The position numbers were made by a program, and so were the translations under genes. The notes under the pieces were generated by a model that worked only from the letters and a program-made list of their open reading frames with translations, was not told the DNA's origin and searched no databases. Shown piece by piece: positions 7,991-16,258 of a stretch of 64,000 nt of DNA; position 1 is the first letter of the stretch; each line of letters begins with the position of its first letter. Source of the DNA: an uncultured Acetatifactor sp. (lineage in GTDB: Bacteria > Bacillota > Clostridia > Lachnospirales > Lachnospiraceae); the NCBI GenBank assembly GCA_934436435.1, contig CAKSAN010000008.1, forward strand, positions 62,001-126,000. Direction: 5' to 3'.

Positions 7991-8130
7991 AACGAGTAGC
8001 AAACCAGCGTAAATCCAGTTTTGCTACTCGTTTTTCTATGTGTGGTTGACACCACACTATATAATGCCATTGAAAAAGTGTGTAGCTTATCAGCGTAAGT
8101 CCAACTTATGGGATAAGTACACATTTTTTT
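7991..8130 (+). ncRNA. Tandem-hairpin regulatory leader of the MATE gene (candidate riboswitch)
   Basis: Hairpin 1 has a perfect 13-bp stem, AACGAGTAGCAAA (7991-8003) with its complement (8020-8032), and runs into five T. Hairpin 2 has a 12-bp stem with one bulged G (8079-8091 with 8112-8123) and seven T. Both carry the same core in the 5' arm/loop: TAGC, two to three bases, then CAGCGTAA, one base, TCCA. Both can act as terminators. Bases 8104-8118 can form a competing hairpin (ACTTAT-GGG-ATAAGT) that would steal the 3' arm of terminator 2, as an antiterminator would. Guanidine-IV (mepA-motif) riboswitches are known upstream of MATE genes in Clostridia; I suspect this class but cannot confirm its consensus from memory. 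Confidence 0.6.
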
Positions 8131-8170
8131 ATGTACAAAATGGAAAGAAAACAAGGAGGAATAAGTTAAA

Positions 8171-9532
8171 ATGGCAGAAAGTAGCAAAATGAAGGAGATG
8201 CCGGTAAATAAACTCATGGTACAGATGGGAATACCGATGATCTTATCCATGGCATTGCAGGCGGTCTATAATATTGTGGACAGTGCCTTTGTCGGAAATA
8301 TGAAAGTGGGAAGCGAAGCAGCACTGAATGCTCTGACACTGGTGTTTCCGGTTCAGATGTTGATGGTAGCAATTGGAATCGGAACAGGTGTAGGAACCAA
8401 TGCGCTTCTGGCAATGACCCTGGGACAGGGAAATACGAAAAAAGCTGCGAAAGTGGCAGGAAACAGTCTGTTTTTGGGAGTCATTATTTATGTGATATAT
8501 TTGCTGTTTGGAATTTTCGGAGTAAAAACATATATTTCATCCCAGACGGTGGATGCGCAGGTGATTTCTATGGGAACCGACTATTTGAGAATCTGTTGCG
8601 TGATTTCCTTCGGAATCATTTTCTTTTCTCTGTTTGAAAAGCTGCTACAGGCAACCGGCCGGTCTCTTTATTCCACAATAGGTCAGGTCGTGGGAGCTGT
8701 AGTAAATATTATTCTTGATCCGATTATGATCTACGGTATTGGACCGGTTCCTGAAATGGGAGTAGCAGGTGCTGCATATGCAACTGTAATCGGTCAGGTG
8801 GCATCGGCGGTGTTATTATTCTTTTTCCATATAAAATTAAATAAAGAATTTGAACATGGTATCAGGTATATGAAACCGGATATGGAAATCGTGAAAGAAA
8901 TTTATGTTATCGGACTCCCGGCGATTATCGCCCAGGCACTGATGTCTATCATGGTTTATGTTATGAATCTGATTTTGAAATTCAGTCCTTCGGCACAGAC
9001 CGCATACGGATTGTTCTATAAAGTGCAGCAGTTTGTGTTGTTCCTTGCTTTTGGACTGAGAGATGCGATCACACCGATTATAGCTTTTGCATATGGAATG
9101 GGCAGCAAAAAGAGGATCAAAGACGGAATGAAATACGGCATCCTATATACCGTGGCCTTGATGATCGCGGGTACTCTGATTACAGAGATTTTTCCGGGTG
9201 CATTTGCAACGTTGTTTAATGCCGGACAGTCCAGAGAATATTTTATCGGTGCCATGCGAATCATTTCAATCAGCTTTATTTTTGCGGGAATCAATGTAGC
9301 ATATCAGGGAATCTTTCAGGCATTGGAAGGTGGTATCCAATCTCTTGTGATCTCGTTGCTGAGACAACTGGTGATCATATTGCCACTGGCAGGAATTTTT
9401 TCTGTTTTTGTCAGAAATGGCCAGATGAGTGCCTCACTGATCTGGTGGGCATTTCCGATCACAGAACTAATTGCCTGCCTGGTGGGTTATGTATTTTTAA
9501 AGAGAATCAAACATAAACTGTCACTGAACTGA
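8171..9532 (+). CDS. MATE family efflux transporter (MepA-like)
   Basis: A 453-residue polytopic membrane protein with the two-fold repeat of twelve helices expected for MATE drug/cation antiporters. The N-terminus ([20 protein letters not shown], then [10 protein letters not shown]) is the typical MepA-like opening. It exports small organic cations coupled to Na+ or H+. AGGAGGA lies at 8154-8160, 10 bases before the ATG. Expression is likely controlled by the two-hairpin leader at 7991-8130. A terminator at 9550 ends the transcript, so the pump is monocistronic. Confidence 0.92.
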   Translation: MAESSKMKEMPVNKLMVQMGIPMILSMALQAVYNIVDSAFVGNMKVGSEAALNALTLVFPVQMLMVAIGIGTGVGTNALLAMTLGQGNTKKAAKVAGNSLFLGVIIYVIYLLFGIFGVKTYISSQTVDAQVISMGTDYLRICCVISFGIIFFSLFEKLLQATGRSLYSTIGQVVGAVVNIILDPIMIYGIGPVPEMGVAGAAYATVIGQVASAVLLFFFHIKLNKEFEHGIRYMKPDMEIVKEIYVIGLPAIIAQALMSIMVYVMNLILKFSPSAQTAYGLFYKVQQFVLFLAFGLRDAITPIIAFAYGMGSKKRIKDGMKYGILYTVALMIAGTLITEIFPGAFATLFNAGQSREYFIGAMRIISISFIFAGINVAYQGIFQALEGGIQSLVISLLRQLVIILPLAGIFSVFVRNGQMSASLIWWAFPITELIACLVGYVFLKRIKHKLSLN

Positions 9533-9549
9533 TTTAAGATAGAAGAACG

Positions 9550-9583
9550 AAAGATGGGAGTAGATCGTGCTCCCATCTTTTTG
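9550..9583 (+). terminator. Intrinsic terminator of the MATE gene
   Basis: AAGATGGGAG at 9551-9560 pairs with CTCCCATCTT at 9570-9579, followed by TTT. Confidence 0.85.
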
Positions 9584-9688
9584 TAAATGCACTTTTTTGA
9601 GACGATTCATACAAAAAATATTCTTGTGAATCAAATCGTTATATAATATACTTAAAAGAAGCAACGACAACATATGAGGAGGAATTCT

Positions 9689-11680
9689 ATGAAACGAAAA
9701 AAGCAAAGATTTCTGGCAGTATTGCTTACAATTATCATGTGCTTAAGCCTTGTGGGATGCACAGATGAAGAATTCGATTATACCGAAGAGGATTCACAGG
9801 ACGGTGATTCTGCAAGACAATATGACAAGCAGGCGGAGGATGGCAGTTGGGCAATTTACTGGTATCTGTGCGGAAGTGATCTGGAGACAGACGGAGGTTT
9901 CGCAACCACGGATCTGGAAGAAATGCTGGAGGTGCAGCTTCCGGAGAACGTAAATGTGGTAATCCAGACGGGTGGTGCTGTGGAATGGCAGAACGAAATT
10001 ATGGATTCGTCGGTGATACAGAGATGGCTTTACAGCAGTGAGGGACTGGAACTGCTGGAGGAGCAGGATACGGCCAATATGGGAGATGCGCAGACGCTGT
10101 ATGAGTTCCTTGCATTTGCCAATGAGAATTTTCCTGCCGATAGGGTTGCAGTTACCTTTTGGAATCACGGCGGCGGTTCTGTAAGCGGTGCGGCATTTGA
10201 TGAGATCTATGATTATGATTCCCTGGATCTGTCGGAAATGTATCAGGCTTTCGATGCGGTATGGCCGGCAGATAAAGAGAATCCCGCGTTGGAACTGGTC
10301 GGTTTTGATACCTGCCTGATGGCTACCATTGATGTGGCAGCAGTATTCCAGAACTTTGCAAAGTATCTGGTGGGTTCCGAAGAGGTTGAACCGGGCAACG
10401 GCTGGTATTATACAGGCTGGCTGGAGGAACTGGCGGATAATCCCGGTATGGACGGCGAAGATCTGGGTGTTGCGATCTGTAATGCTTATTATGAAGGATG
10501 CGAAGATGTCGGAACAGAGGATCAGACGACGTTATCTGTGACGAACCTGACAAAATTGACACCGCTTTTAGAGGCATATGAAGCTTTCGGACAGGAGGCT
10601 TTGGAGACAGCAACAGAAGAGCCCGGATTTTTCGCAGAACTGGGACGAGCTGCCGCACAGACGGAGAATTACGGCGGTAACACCAGGGAACAGGGATATA
10701 CCAATATGATAGACTTAGGACATTTTGCCCGTCAGACGGCATGGATGCTTCCTTCGGCGCAGGATGTGTCTGATGCATTGGAGGAGTGCGTTGTATACCG
10801 TGTGGGTGGTGTCTATCGGTCCGAAGCAACCGGCTTAAGCTGTTATTATTCCTATAACGGAGACATTGATGATCTGAACGGATATATAGATGTGGGAACC
10901 GGTGAGGCTTTCAAAAATCTCTATGCTTATGAACTGACCGGTGAACTGGCAGAGGGCGGTGATGAATATCTGTCATCTCTGGATATTCAGGAATTGCCGG
11001 ACGTTGTCTCTCTAGCAGATACAGACTGGGAGGATGCACCTCTTGATGTGGATGATGAGGGAACCGCATATCTGACGTTGGGTGAAGAAGCCGCTGATGT
11101 ATTGGCGGGTATTGGGTTTTCCCTGTATTATGTGGACCCCGAGGATGATTTGATGATGCTGCTGGGTACAGATAATGACCTGATAGCGGATTGGGACAAC
11201 GGTATTTTCTATGATAATTTCCGCGGTGTCTGGGGTGCTATTGACGGTTATCTGGTGTACATGGAGCTTTCCTATGAGGGTGACGATTACAACCTGTATT
11301 CTGTACCGATTCTGCTGAACGGAGAAGAGTACAATCTGCAGGTTGCCTATGACTTTACAGAAGAGGAGTGGGTGATCATCGGTGCAAGCCGGGGATTGGA
11401 TGCTTCCGGTATGGCAAGTAAAGAGATGCGTCTTCTGGAAGTGGGAGATGAAATTACCACAATCTGGCAGCTTGCTTCCTACAGCGGAGATGATGATTTT
11501 GAAATGTACACGGTGGATGAACTGATCGTGACGGAGGATACTTCCTTCGGTGAAGCTCCCCTGTACGACGGAAGCTACGCCATGATCTTTGAAATGTGGG
11601 ATTCCGCCGGTAACTATTCCTATTCGGATGTGGTGACCTTCGACTGTGAGGACGGAGAGATTTATACATCGGTAGAGTGA
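9689..11680 (+). CDS. Clostripain-family (C11) cysteine peptidase lipoprotein
   Basis: A 663-residue predicted secreted lipoprotein. The signal peptide ends in lipobox LVGC (Cys24). The C11 caspase-like fold is marked by IYWYLCGSDLETDGG near residue 57, the catalytic His160 in NHGGG and the catalytic Cys209 in GFDTCLM. The C-terminal ~250 residues are beta-rich and acidic and have no motif I recognise. Clostripain-like enzymes cleave after basic residues and are anchored at the cell surface. The ATG at 9689 is chosen because AGGAGGA ends five bases before it; an upstream in-frame ATG at 9674 would enclose that site. A TATAAT lies at 9642-9647 without a convincing -35 box. Confidence 0.9.
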   Translation: MKRKKQRFLAVLLTIIMCLSLVGCTDEEFDYTEEDSQDGDSARQYDKQAEDGSWAIYWYLCGSDLETDGGFATTDLEEMLEVQLPENVNVVIQTGGAVEWQNEIMDSSVIQRWLYSSEGLELLEEQDTANMGDAQTLYEFLAFANENFPADRVAVTFWNHGGGSVSGAAFDEIYDYDSLDLSEMYQAFDAVWPADKENPALELVGFDTCLMATIDVAAVFQNFAKYLVGSEEVEPGNGWYYTGWLEELADNPGMDGEDLGVAICNAYYEGCEDVGTEDQTTLSVTNLTKLTPLLEAYEAFGQEALETATEEPGFFAELGRAAAQTENYGGNTREQGYTNMIDLGHFARQTAWMLPSAQDVSDALEECVVYRVGGVYRSEATGLSCYYSYNGDIDDLNGYIDVGTGEAFKNLYAYELTGELAEGGDEYLSSLDIQELPDVVSLADTDWEDAPLDVDDEGTAYLTLGEEAADVLAGIGFSLYYVDPEDDLMMLLGTDNDLIADWDNGIFYDNFRGVWGAIDGYLVYMELSYEGDDYNLYSVPILLNGEEYNLQVAYDFTEEEWVIIGASRGLDASGMASKEMRLLEVGDEITTIWQLASYSGDDDFEMYTVDELIVTEDTSFGEAPLYDGSYAMIFEMWDSAGNYSYSDVVTFDCEDGEIYTSVE

Positions 11681-11699
11681 TAATAGAGATATAAAAGGG

Positions 11700-11745
11700 T
11701 ACCCCGGAAAGTTCATGGGATGAATGGACTTTCCGGGGTATTTTG
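11700..11745 (+). terminator. Intrinsic terminator of the C11 peptidase gene
   Basis: ACCCCGGAAAGT at 11701-11712 pairs perfectly with ACTTTCCGGGGT at 11728-11739, then ATTTTG. The 215 bases from here to the promoter at 11961 hold nothing I recognise. Confidence 0.88.
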
Positions 11746-11960
11746 TGTTTAAACTGATACGGGAGTTCTAAGGTTATTTGAAAATTAAAATAAGCTGGAA
11801 TAAGAATTTAAGGATACGGATCTAATCTGTGAAATAGAGGCAAATACGATTCGCCTTGCACATTATCAGCGATGGAGAGCGTACAGAAGAAAGCAGGCTT
11901 TGAAGTTGATTCAGCAAATAAATCAGATCAAAAAATAGGGTAGCATATGTGCCGACAGTA

Positions 11961-11989
11961 TTGTTCTTTTTCTGCAAGTATGCTAGACT
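11961..11989 (+). promoter_or_regulatory. Promoter of the acyl hydrolase gene
   Basis: TTGTTC at 11961-11966 and TAGACT at 11984-11989 with a 17-base spacer. A palindromic operator follows at 11992. Confidence 0.6.
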
Positions 11990-11991
11990 GA

Positions 11992-12007
11992 GTTAGAAAT
12001 AGCTAAC
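11992..12007 (+). promoter_or_regulatory. Palindromic operator, GTTAG-N6-CTAAC type (site 1)
   Basis: GTTAG and CTAAC separated by six bases, placed two bases after the -10 box so that it covers the start point. The same arrangement recurs at 16161 and, in slightly relaxed form, at 33682. This suggests one shared repressor, which is not identified. Confidence 0.5.
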
Positions 12008-12057
12008 CACAGTAAATTCCAGCGGAATAAGCATACAACGGCAGAAAGAGGCAGTTT

Positions 12058-12984
12058 ATGAAAAAACAGTTTTTTGAAAATGAGAAGGACGGTTTCTACG
12101 GCACTTATTATGAGAATCCAAACGGAGCAGATTGCGCAGTGATAGGATTGTTTGGGGATGATCCGAATGATTACATGGCAAAATGCGGTGCAAAGTGGCT
12201 TCATAAAAACGGTGTAAATGTGCTGTGTATGTCGCCGGGCAGGAAGAATTACAGTCATGTGAATTATCCGCTGGAGAGAATAGAGACAGCCATAAAGTGG
12301 TTGAAAAGCAAGGGCAACCGGAAGGTCGGCATTATGGGAATGAGTACTGCCGGGATGGATGCAGTGGCCGCGGCATCTTATTTTGAGGACATCACCCTGA
12401 CGATCGGATTGACAGCCAGCGATTTTGTATGGCAGGGATTCGAACAGGGAGACAGGGACGGATGTAAGGAATGGCCGATTCCGGGAGCATCGACGCTGTC
12501 CTGGAAGGGAGAACCGCTTCCTTATATGCCGTTTGTGTATGAGCATCCGGTATACTGGCAGAAGGTTCAGGAAGAGACCAAAGGATCCGGCGATTTTGAA
12601 CGAAGCACCTGCCTCTTCATAGATTCGGAAAAAGCAAGACCGCATACGGAAGAGGAAATGATAAAAGTAGAGAGGATCCAGGGAAAACTGATCCTTGTCG
12701 CTGCGGAGGATGATTCCTTCTGGGAGGCTGGAAAATATGTCCGCCGCATGGAGAAGCGTCTGGCAGAACGTCCTCACACCTGCGAGTGCGAAGCCCTTGT
12801 CTATGAACACGGCACACATTTCGTACTGCCGGAATCCCTGCTCCGGACAGCACTTCCGGTGGGCTTAAAATTTGTACTGAAATTTGTCTTTAAAGCGGCA
12901 AAGGATTATCCTAATGAGTGTGAGGCCACCAGAAAGGATATTGACAGGAGACTTTCGACGGCGATAAAAGAGTGGATCGCATAA
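12058..12984 (+). CDS. Acyl-CoA thioester hydrolase/BAAT-like alpha/beta hydrolase
   Basis: A 308-residue soluble alpha/beta hydrolase related to the C-terminal domain of BAAT-type acyl-CoA thioesterases. The putative nucleophile is Ser96 in GMSTAG; the usual GxSxG has one extra residue here. An acidic residue lies in AAEDDSFWE, and the catalytic His is probably His254 in EHGTHFVLP. Family members act on acyl thioesters or esters, but the substrate here is unknown. A GAGG ribosome-binding site precedes ATG 12058. It is controlled from the promoter/operator at 11961-12007. A TetR-type gene follows downstream with its own operator. Confidence 0.8.
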   Translation: MKKQFFENEKDGFYGTYYENPNGADCAVIGLFGDDPNDYMAKCGAKWLHKNGVNVLCMSPGRKNYSHVNYPLERIETAIKWLKSKGNRKVGIMGMSTAGMDAVAAASYFEDITLTIGLTASDFVWQGFEQGDRDGCKEWPIPGASTLSWKGEPLPYMPFVYEHPVYWQKVQEETKGSGDFERSTCLFIDSEKARPHTEEEMIKVERIQGKLILVAAEDDSFWEAGKYVRRMEKRLAERPHTCECEALVYEHGTHFVLPESLLRTALPVGLKFVLKFVFKAAKDYPNECEATRKDIDRRLSTAIKEWIA

Positions 12985-13003
12985 ATAGAATGCTATAATT
13001 CTA

Positions 13004-13036
13004 TTCAATGAATAAAATAATAAAATATTCATTGAA
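13004..13036 (+). promoter_or_regulatory. 33-bp perfect palindromic operator before the TetR-type gene
   Basis: TTCAATGAATA at 13004-13014 and its exact complement at 13026-13036, separated by 11 A/T bases. A TATAAT at 12994-12999 sits just upstream, so the operator would cover +1 to about +30. This is the pattern of an autoregulatory TetR operator. Confidence 0.65.
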
Positions 13037-13047
13037 AGGGAAAATCT

Positions 13048-13482
13048 ATGCCGGCGAATTTTACAGAGGAAGAACGGAAGGAGATTAAGGAGAGGCTGAT
13101 CGCTCTCGGCTATGATCTTATCCGGGAAATGGGATTAAAGAAAATGAAGGTATCCACCATTGCGGAGCGGGCGGTCCGATGGTTCCGTGATTCCTTCCGT
13201 CCAGAGGATAATATTCTGATGGAGCTGACCTTTGACGACTGGGTGTGGCTGAAATCCCACCGGACGGAGGACGGGATGTTCAGCGCCCTGCATGACGAAC
13301 GGGAAGCCAAACGGTATCTGGCCTATGTAGATGGTATCCGGCCGGATCTGGATGTCCGGGTCATCATTAATTTTTTCAAGACCATTTACAGTATGGCGCA
13401 GAACCGGGCGATAGAAAAAGGCATCACCACGCAGGAAGAGATGAATGCCAATGCGAAAAAAACAAGCTGGTGGGAATTCTGA
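13048..13482 (+). CDS. TetR-like regulator with degenerate HTH (probably decayed)
   Basis: A 144-residue protein with a TetR-type opening (EEERKEIKERLIALGYDLIREMG, KMKVSTIAERA). The next stretch should be the recognition helix (usually G-x-x-x-G-T/S-F/I-Y-x-x-F-x-S-K-E). Instead it reads AVRWFRDSFRPEDN, which fits only if a few residues are lost or the frame is disturbed. The protein is also shorter than the usual ~190 residues. DNA binding is therefore doubtful. The intact palindrome upstream suggests that it was functional until recently. It ends in a TGATG overlap with the next reading frame. Confidence 0.55.
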   Translation: MPANFTEEERKEIKERLIALGYDLIREMGLKKMKVSTIAERAVRWFRDSFRPEDNILMELTFDDWVWLKSHRTEDGMFSALHDEREAKRYLAYVDGIRPDLDVRVIINFFKTIYSMAQNRAIEKGITTQEEMNANAKKTSWWEF

Positions 13483-13781
13483 TGATGGTAGTTTTCAGTG
13501 TTTTCATTACCTGTGTTGTGAACAGACAGTTTACATTTTTGGATGGATTCCTACAGTCTTATATCTTTTTCAATGCATTTTCCCTGTTTGATGCGTTGGT
13601 GATCGACAGCATCTGGTTCTGCCATTCCAAATGGTGGATGATTCCCGGAACGGAGGATATGACAGAGGCCTATCATGATTATGCTTTTCACTGGAAATGG
13701 TTCTTTCTCGGACTGCTGCTCAGTCTTCCGCTGGCATTGATCCTGGGAGGAATCGTGGCGCTGATAGGAGTTATTGTATAG
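13482..13781 (+). CDS. Small membrane protein, possibly an N-terminally truncated gene
   Basis: An open frame of about 99 residues with two clear hydrophobic segments at the start (VVFSVFITCVV; LQSYIFFNAFSLFDALVI) and one at the end (WFFLGLLLSLPLALILGGIVALIGVIV). Between them is FCHSKWWMIPGTEDM. The stop of the TetR gene overlaps the ATG as TGATG, so translation would be coupled. An alternative start lies at 13470. It resembles the C-terminal part of a longer four-helix membrane protein, so its start may have been lost together with the end of the TetR gene. Function unknown. Confidence 0.5.
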   Translation: MMVVFSVFITCVVNRQFTFLDGFLQSYIFFNAFSLFDALVIDSIWFCHSKWWMIPGTEDMTEAYHDYAFHWKWFFLGLLLSLPLALILGGIVALIGVIV

Positions 13782-13794
13782 ATAACTGATAGGA

Positions 13795-13827
13795 GTAGCA
13801 ATGATGAAAAGTCATTGCTGCTTTTTT
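13795..13827 (+). terminator. Intrinsic terminator
   Basis: GTAGCAATGA pairs with TCATTGCTGC and is followed by TTTTTT. The stem is almost the same as that of the terminator at 2595. Confidence 0.85.
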
Positions 13828-13891
13828 ATTGGAAAAACAGATGGAATATGATAAGATGTAAAAAATCTAAGGGTCTCGATTTTCTTAACCA

Positions 13892-13922
13892 TTGATAGAT
13901 TGGTGAAAATATGTGGTATACT
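13892..13922 (+). promoter_or_regulatory. Possible promoter of the nitroreductase gene
   Basis: TTGATA at 13892-13897 and TATACT at 13917-13922, with a 19-base spacer that is longer than usual. No palindrome is seen in the spacer. Confidence 0.4.
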
Positions 13923-13957
13923 TGGTTTAAACATTTGAACGAAGGAGAGGATACCAC

Positions 13958-14599
13958 ATGGATATTTTAGAAATCATAAAAAACAGACACAGTGTGCGTC
14001 AGTATAAAGATCAGGCAATCGAGCAGGAAAAGAGAGCTGCAATCAACGCATGTGTAAATGAAATTAACACGGAAAGCGGGCTGGCGATACAAGTTTTCTA
14101 TGAGGAGCCGAAGTGTTTTGATTCTTTTATGGCGCATTACGGAAAATTTGAGAATGTGAAGAATTATATTGCTATTGTCGGCGACAGGGACGAACAGGAA
14201 AAGGCGGGATACTACGGGGAGAAGCTGGTACTGAAATGTCAGGAATTGGGACTGAATACCTGCTGGGTGGCCATGACCCACGGCAAATCGCAGGCGCAGA
14301 TCAAACGGGGACAGAAGCTGTTGATTATCATATCCCTTGGCTATGGCGTGACACAGGGAGTACCGCATAAGAGCAAACCCATAGAGGAACTTGGTCACGC
14401 AGACCGGGAGACCGATTGGTTTGCCACCGGCTTGGAAGCGGTAAGCCTTGCCCCGACAGCTGTAAACCAGCAAAAATTCTTTTTTGAATGCAAGGACGGC
14501 ATGGTAACCGCCAAATCTCTGGGAGGATTCTACTCCAACATTGATCTGGGAATCGCAAAATACCATTTCGAGGCAGTCACTGGGCATGAGGTAAAGTAA
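13958..14599 (+). CDS. Nitroreductase-family flavoprotein (TM1586-like)
   Basis: A 213-residue FMN-dependent oxidoreductase. The opening DILEIIKNRHSVRQYKDQAI is the standard nitroreductase start, with the R-x-S-x-R phosphate-binding segment. GLNTCWVAMTHGK and a second half-domain (LAPTAVNQQKFFFE) match the fused-dimer TM1586 subtype, which is bounded in one chain. The physiological substrate is unknown. The ATG follows GAAGGAGAG. The gene leads a row of small enzyme genes on the plus strand. Confidence 0.88.
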   Translation: MDILEIIKNRHSVRQYKDQAIEQEKRAAINACVNEINTESGLAIQVFYEEPKCFDSFMAHYGKFENVKNYIAIVGDRDEQEKAGYYGEKLVLKCQELGLNTCWVAMTHGKSQAQIKRGQKLLIIISLGYGVTQGVPHKSKPIEELGHADRETDWFATGLEAVSLAPTAVNQQKFFFECKDGMVTAKSLGGFYSNIDLGIAKYHFEAVTGHEVK

Positions 14600-14634
14600 T
14601 GTACTTGAATGAAATCTGTGAAGGAGATTAAATT

Positions 14635-15240
14635 ATGACAGAATGGGAAAAAGCGCAAAAAGGATATTTATATGATGCAAATTATGATAAGGAAATCGTA
14701 GAGGCAAGAACACGCTGTGCTGATTTATGCTACGAGTTCAATCAATGTAAACCGTCTGACGTAAAAAGGCAGCAGGAATTACTGGCCCAGATTCTGGGAA
14801 GCATCAAGGGAAATCCGGTGATCACAGCACCGTTTTATTGTGATTACGGGGTGAATGTTTCTATAGGAGAAAATTTTTATACCAATCATAATGTCACAAT
14901 ACTGGATTGTGCAAAAGTTACTTTTGGAGATAATGTATTTATTGCCCCCAACTGTGTATTTTCCACCGCAGGACATGCCATCGACAGTGAGCAAAGAGGC
15001 CGAGGACTGGAAATTGCCCTGCCGATCACGGTAGGAGACAATGTCTGGATCGGAACGAATGTGTCCGTATTGCCGGGAGTTACGATCGGAAGCAATACGA
15101 TTATCGGTGCCGGAAGCGTCGTGAATAAAGACATTCCGGAAGGCGTGATCGCAGCCGGTAATCCCTGTAGGGTAATTCGTAAAATAACGGAAGCCGATAA
15201 GAAAAAATATCCGATCTTTGGGGAGCCTGTGGAAGGTTAA
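14635..15240 (+). CDS. Maltose/galactoside O-acetyltransferase family
   Basis: A 201-residue left-handed beta-helix acetyltransferase that transfers acetyl from acetyl-CoA to sugars or similar hydroxyl groups. The N-terminal Mac domain is at residues 1-55 (TEWEKAQKGYLYDANYD). Hexapeptide repeats run from about 70 to 185 (GVNVSIGENFYTNHNVTILD; VGDNVWIGTNVSVLPGVTIG). The catalytic His lies in STAGHAID and the acetyl-CoA end is AAGNPCRVIRKI. The length is typical of LacA/Maa. Preceded by AAGGAG; the substrate cannot be told. Confidence 0.9.
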   Translation: MTEWEKAQKGYLYDANYDKEIVEARTRCADLCYEFNQCKPSDVKRQQELLAQILGSIKGNPVITAPFYCDYGVNVSIGENFYTNHNVTILDCAKVTFGDNVFIAPNCVFSTAGHAIDSEQRGRGLEIALPITVGDNVWIGTNVSVLPGVTIGSNTIIGAGSVVNKDIPEGVIAAGNPCRVIRKITEADKKKYPIFGEPVEG

Positions 15241-15255
15241 GAGGAGGAACTGCTT

Positions 15256-15804
15256 ATGGAAACAGAAAGATTAGTATTAAGAAAATGGACAGAGGCAGAC
15301 GCAGAGAGCTTATTTGAATATGCAAAAGATCCGGAAGTCGGCCCCATTGCAGGATGGCCGCCCCATAAGTCAGTAGAAGAAAGCCTTGACGTAATCAGGA
15401 ATGTATTCAATGGTCCGGAGTGCTATGCCATCTGTGAAAAAGAGAATGGGAAAGCAATCGGTGCCATCGAGTTGAAACTGAAGGGCCACACGGATATGAC
15501 AGAACGTGAGGACGAGTGTGAACTGGGCTATTGGCTGGGACAGCCCTTCTGGGGAAAAGGCTACATGCCTGAGGCCGCAAAAGAAATCCTGCGTCATGGA
15601 TTTGAAGAGCTTGGGATGAATACCATCTGGTGCGGATACTATGAAGGGAATCAGAAATCCAAAAGAGTGCAGGAGAAGGTCGGTTTTGTGTACCATCATA
15701 CCTGCGAAAATGTTCCTGTGCCTTTACTGAATGAAGTAAGGACTGGCCATACAAATGTAATGACAAAAGCGCACTGGAAGGAAATAAACATAATATTCCC
15801 ATAG
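15256..15804 (+). CDS. GNAT acetyltransferase, RimJ/RimL type
   Basis: A 182-residue GNAT protein (METERLVLRKWTEADAESLFEYAKDPEV is the RimJ/L opening). The acetyl-CoA loop region is ELGYWLGQPFWGKGYMPEAAKEIL, and the core ends with WCGYYEGNQKSKRVQEKVGF. It lies 15 bases after the acetyltransferase gene with AGGAGGA between, so the two are probably co-transcribed. The acceptor is not predictable. Confidence 0.9.
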   Translation: METERLVLRKWTEADAESLFEYAKDPEVGPIAGWPPHKSVEESLDVIRNVFNGPECYAICEKENGKAIGAIELKLKGHTDMTEREDECELGYWLGQPFWGKGYMPEAAKEILRHGFEELGMNTIWCGYYEGNQKSKRVQEKVGFVYHHTCENVPVPLLNEVRTGHTNVMTKAHWKEINIIFP

Positions 15805-15833
15805 AAGAAAATATGCGAAAGGAAGTGAGCGCT

Positions 15834-16044
15834 ATGTGCAATTTGGGAGAAGGAATTGAAGAAAAAGGGATTGCAATCGGACGAGAAAAGGGTCGTGAAG
15901 AAGGGTCGCATAGAAGGCGAAGCCGGCCTCATTCTCATAATGCATAAGAATGGCTTGTCGGCAGAGCAGATAGCCTCTGCCACAGATAAAACATTAAAGG
16001 AAGTGGCAGAAATTATTGCTGGAAAAACATCGACACAGATATAG
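15834..16044 (+). pseudogene. Frameshifted tail of an Rpn/PD-(D/E)XK transposase-like protein
   Basis: ATG at 15834 opens MCNLGEGIEEKGIAIGREKGREEG, the typical start of the C-terminal tail of Rpn-type (recombination-promoting nuclease) proteins in Lachnospiraceae. A +1 shift near 15900 is needed to continue into RIEGEAGLILIMHKNGLSAEQIA and on to the stop at 16044. The nuclease domain is absent. I read it as a gene remnant. A TTG-start reading of the second frame alone (from 15856) lacks a family match at its N-terminus. Confidence 0.6.
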
Positions 16045-16068
16045 ACACTGTGACAAGTCAGGCATTTG

Positions 16069-16110
16069 GCCCATTGAGAGAGATTTCGTTCTTTCTCAAT
16101 GGGTCTTTTT
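16069..16110 (+). terminator. Intrinsic terminator
   Basis: CCCATTGAGAGA at 16070-16081 pairs with the complementary TTTCTCAATGGG ending at 16103, followed by TCTTTTT. Confidence 0.85.
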
Positions 16111-16122
16111 GCAAACTATCGG

Positions 16123-16151
16123 TTGTATCCCCAGACTGTGTGAGCTATAAT
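16123..16151 (+). promoter_or_regulatory. Strong promoter before a GNAT remnant
   Basis: TTGTAT at 16123-16128 and perfect TATAAT at 16146-16151, with a 17-base spacer. The downstream coding unit is only a fragment. Confidence 0.7.
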
Positions 16152-16160
16152 GTGAATATG

Positions 16161-16176
16161 GTTAGCTATGACTAAC
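16161..16176 (+). promoter_or_regulatory. Palindromic operator, GTTAG-N6-CTAAC type (site 2)
   Basis: GTTAG (16161-16165), CTATGA, CTAAC (16172-16176). It covers the predicted start point. Same geometry as site 1 at 11992. Confidence 0.5.
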
Positions 16177-16258
16177 ATTGCTTGTAGTCATCGGGCAGAA
16201 TGAGGCGGGAGAAGGTACAGAATACCTTCGGGAAAAGCGAAGCTAGTAAGGTCGGTTT

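Noticed and set aside
8046..8065. TTGACA followed by TATAAT before the second MATE leader hairpin, which looks like a second promoter.
   Set aside because: The spacer is only 8 bases. The TTGACA is the loop of a small TGTGGT/ACCACA palindrome. The 17-base-spaced promoter at 7954 is the better reading.
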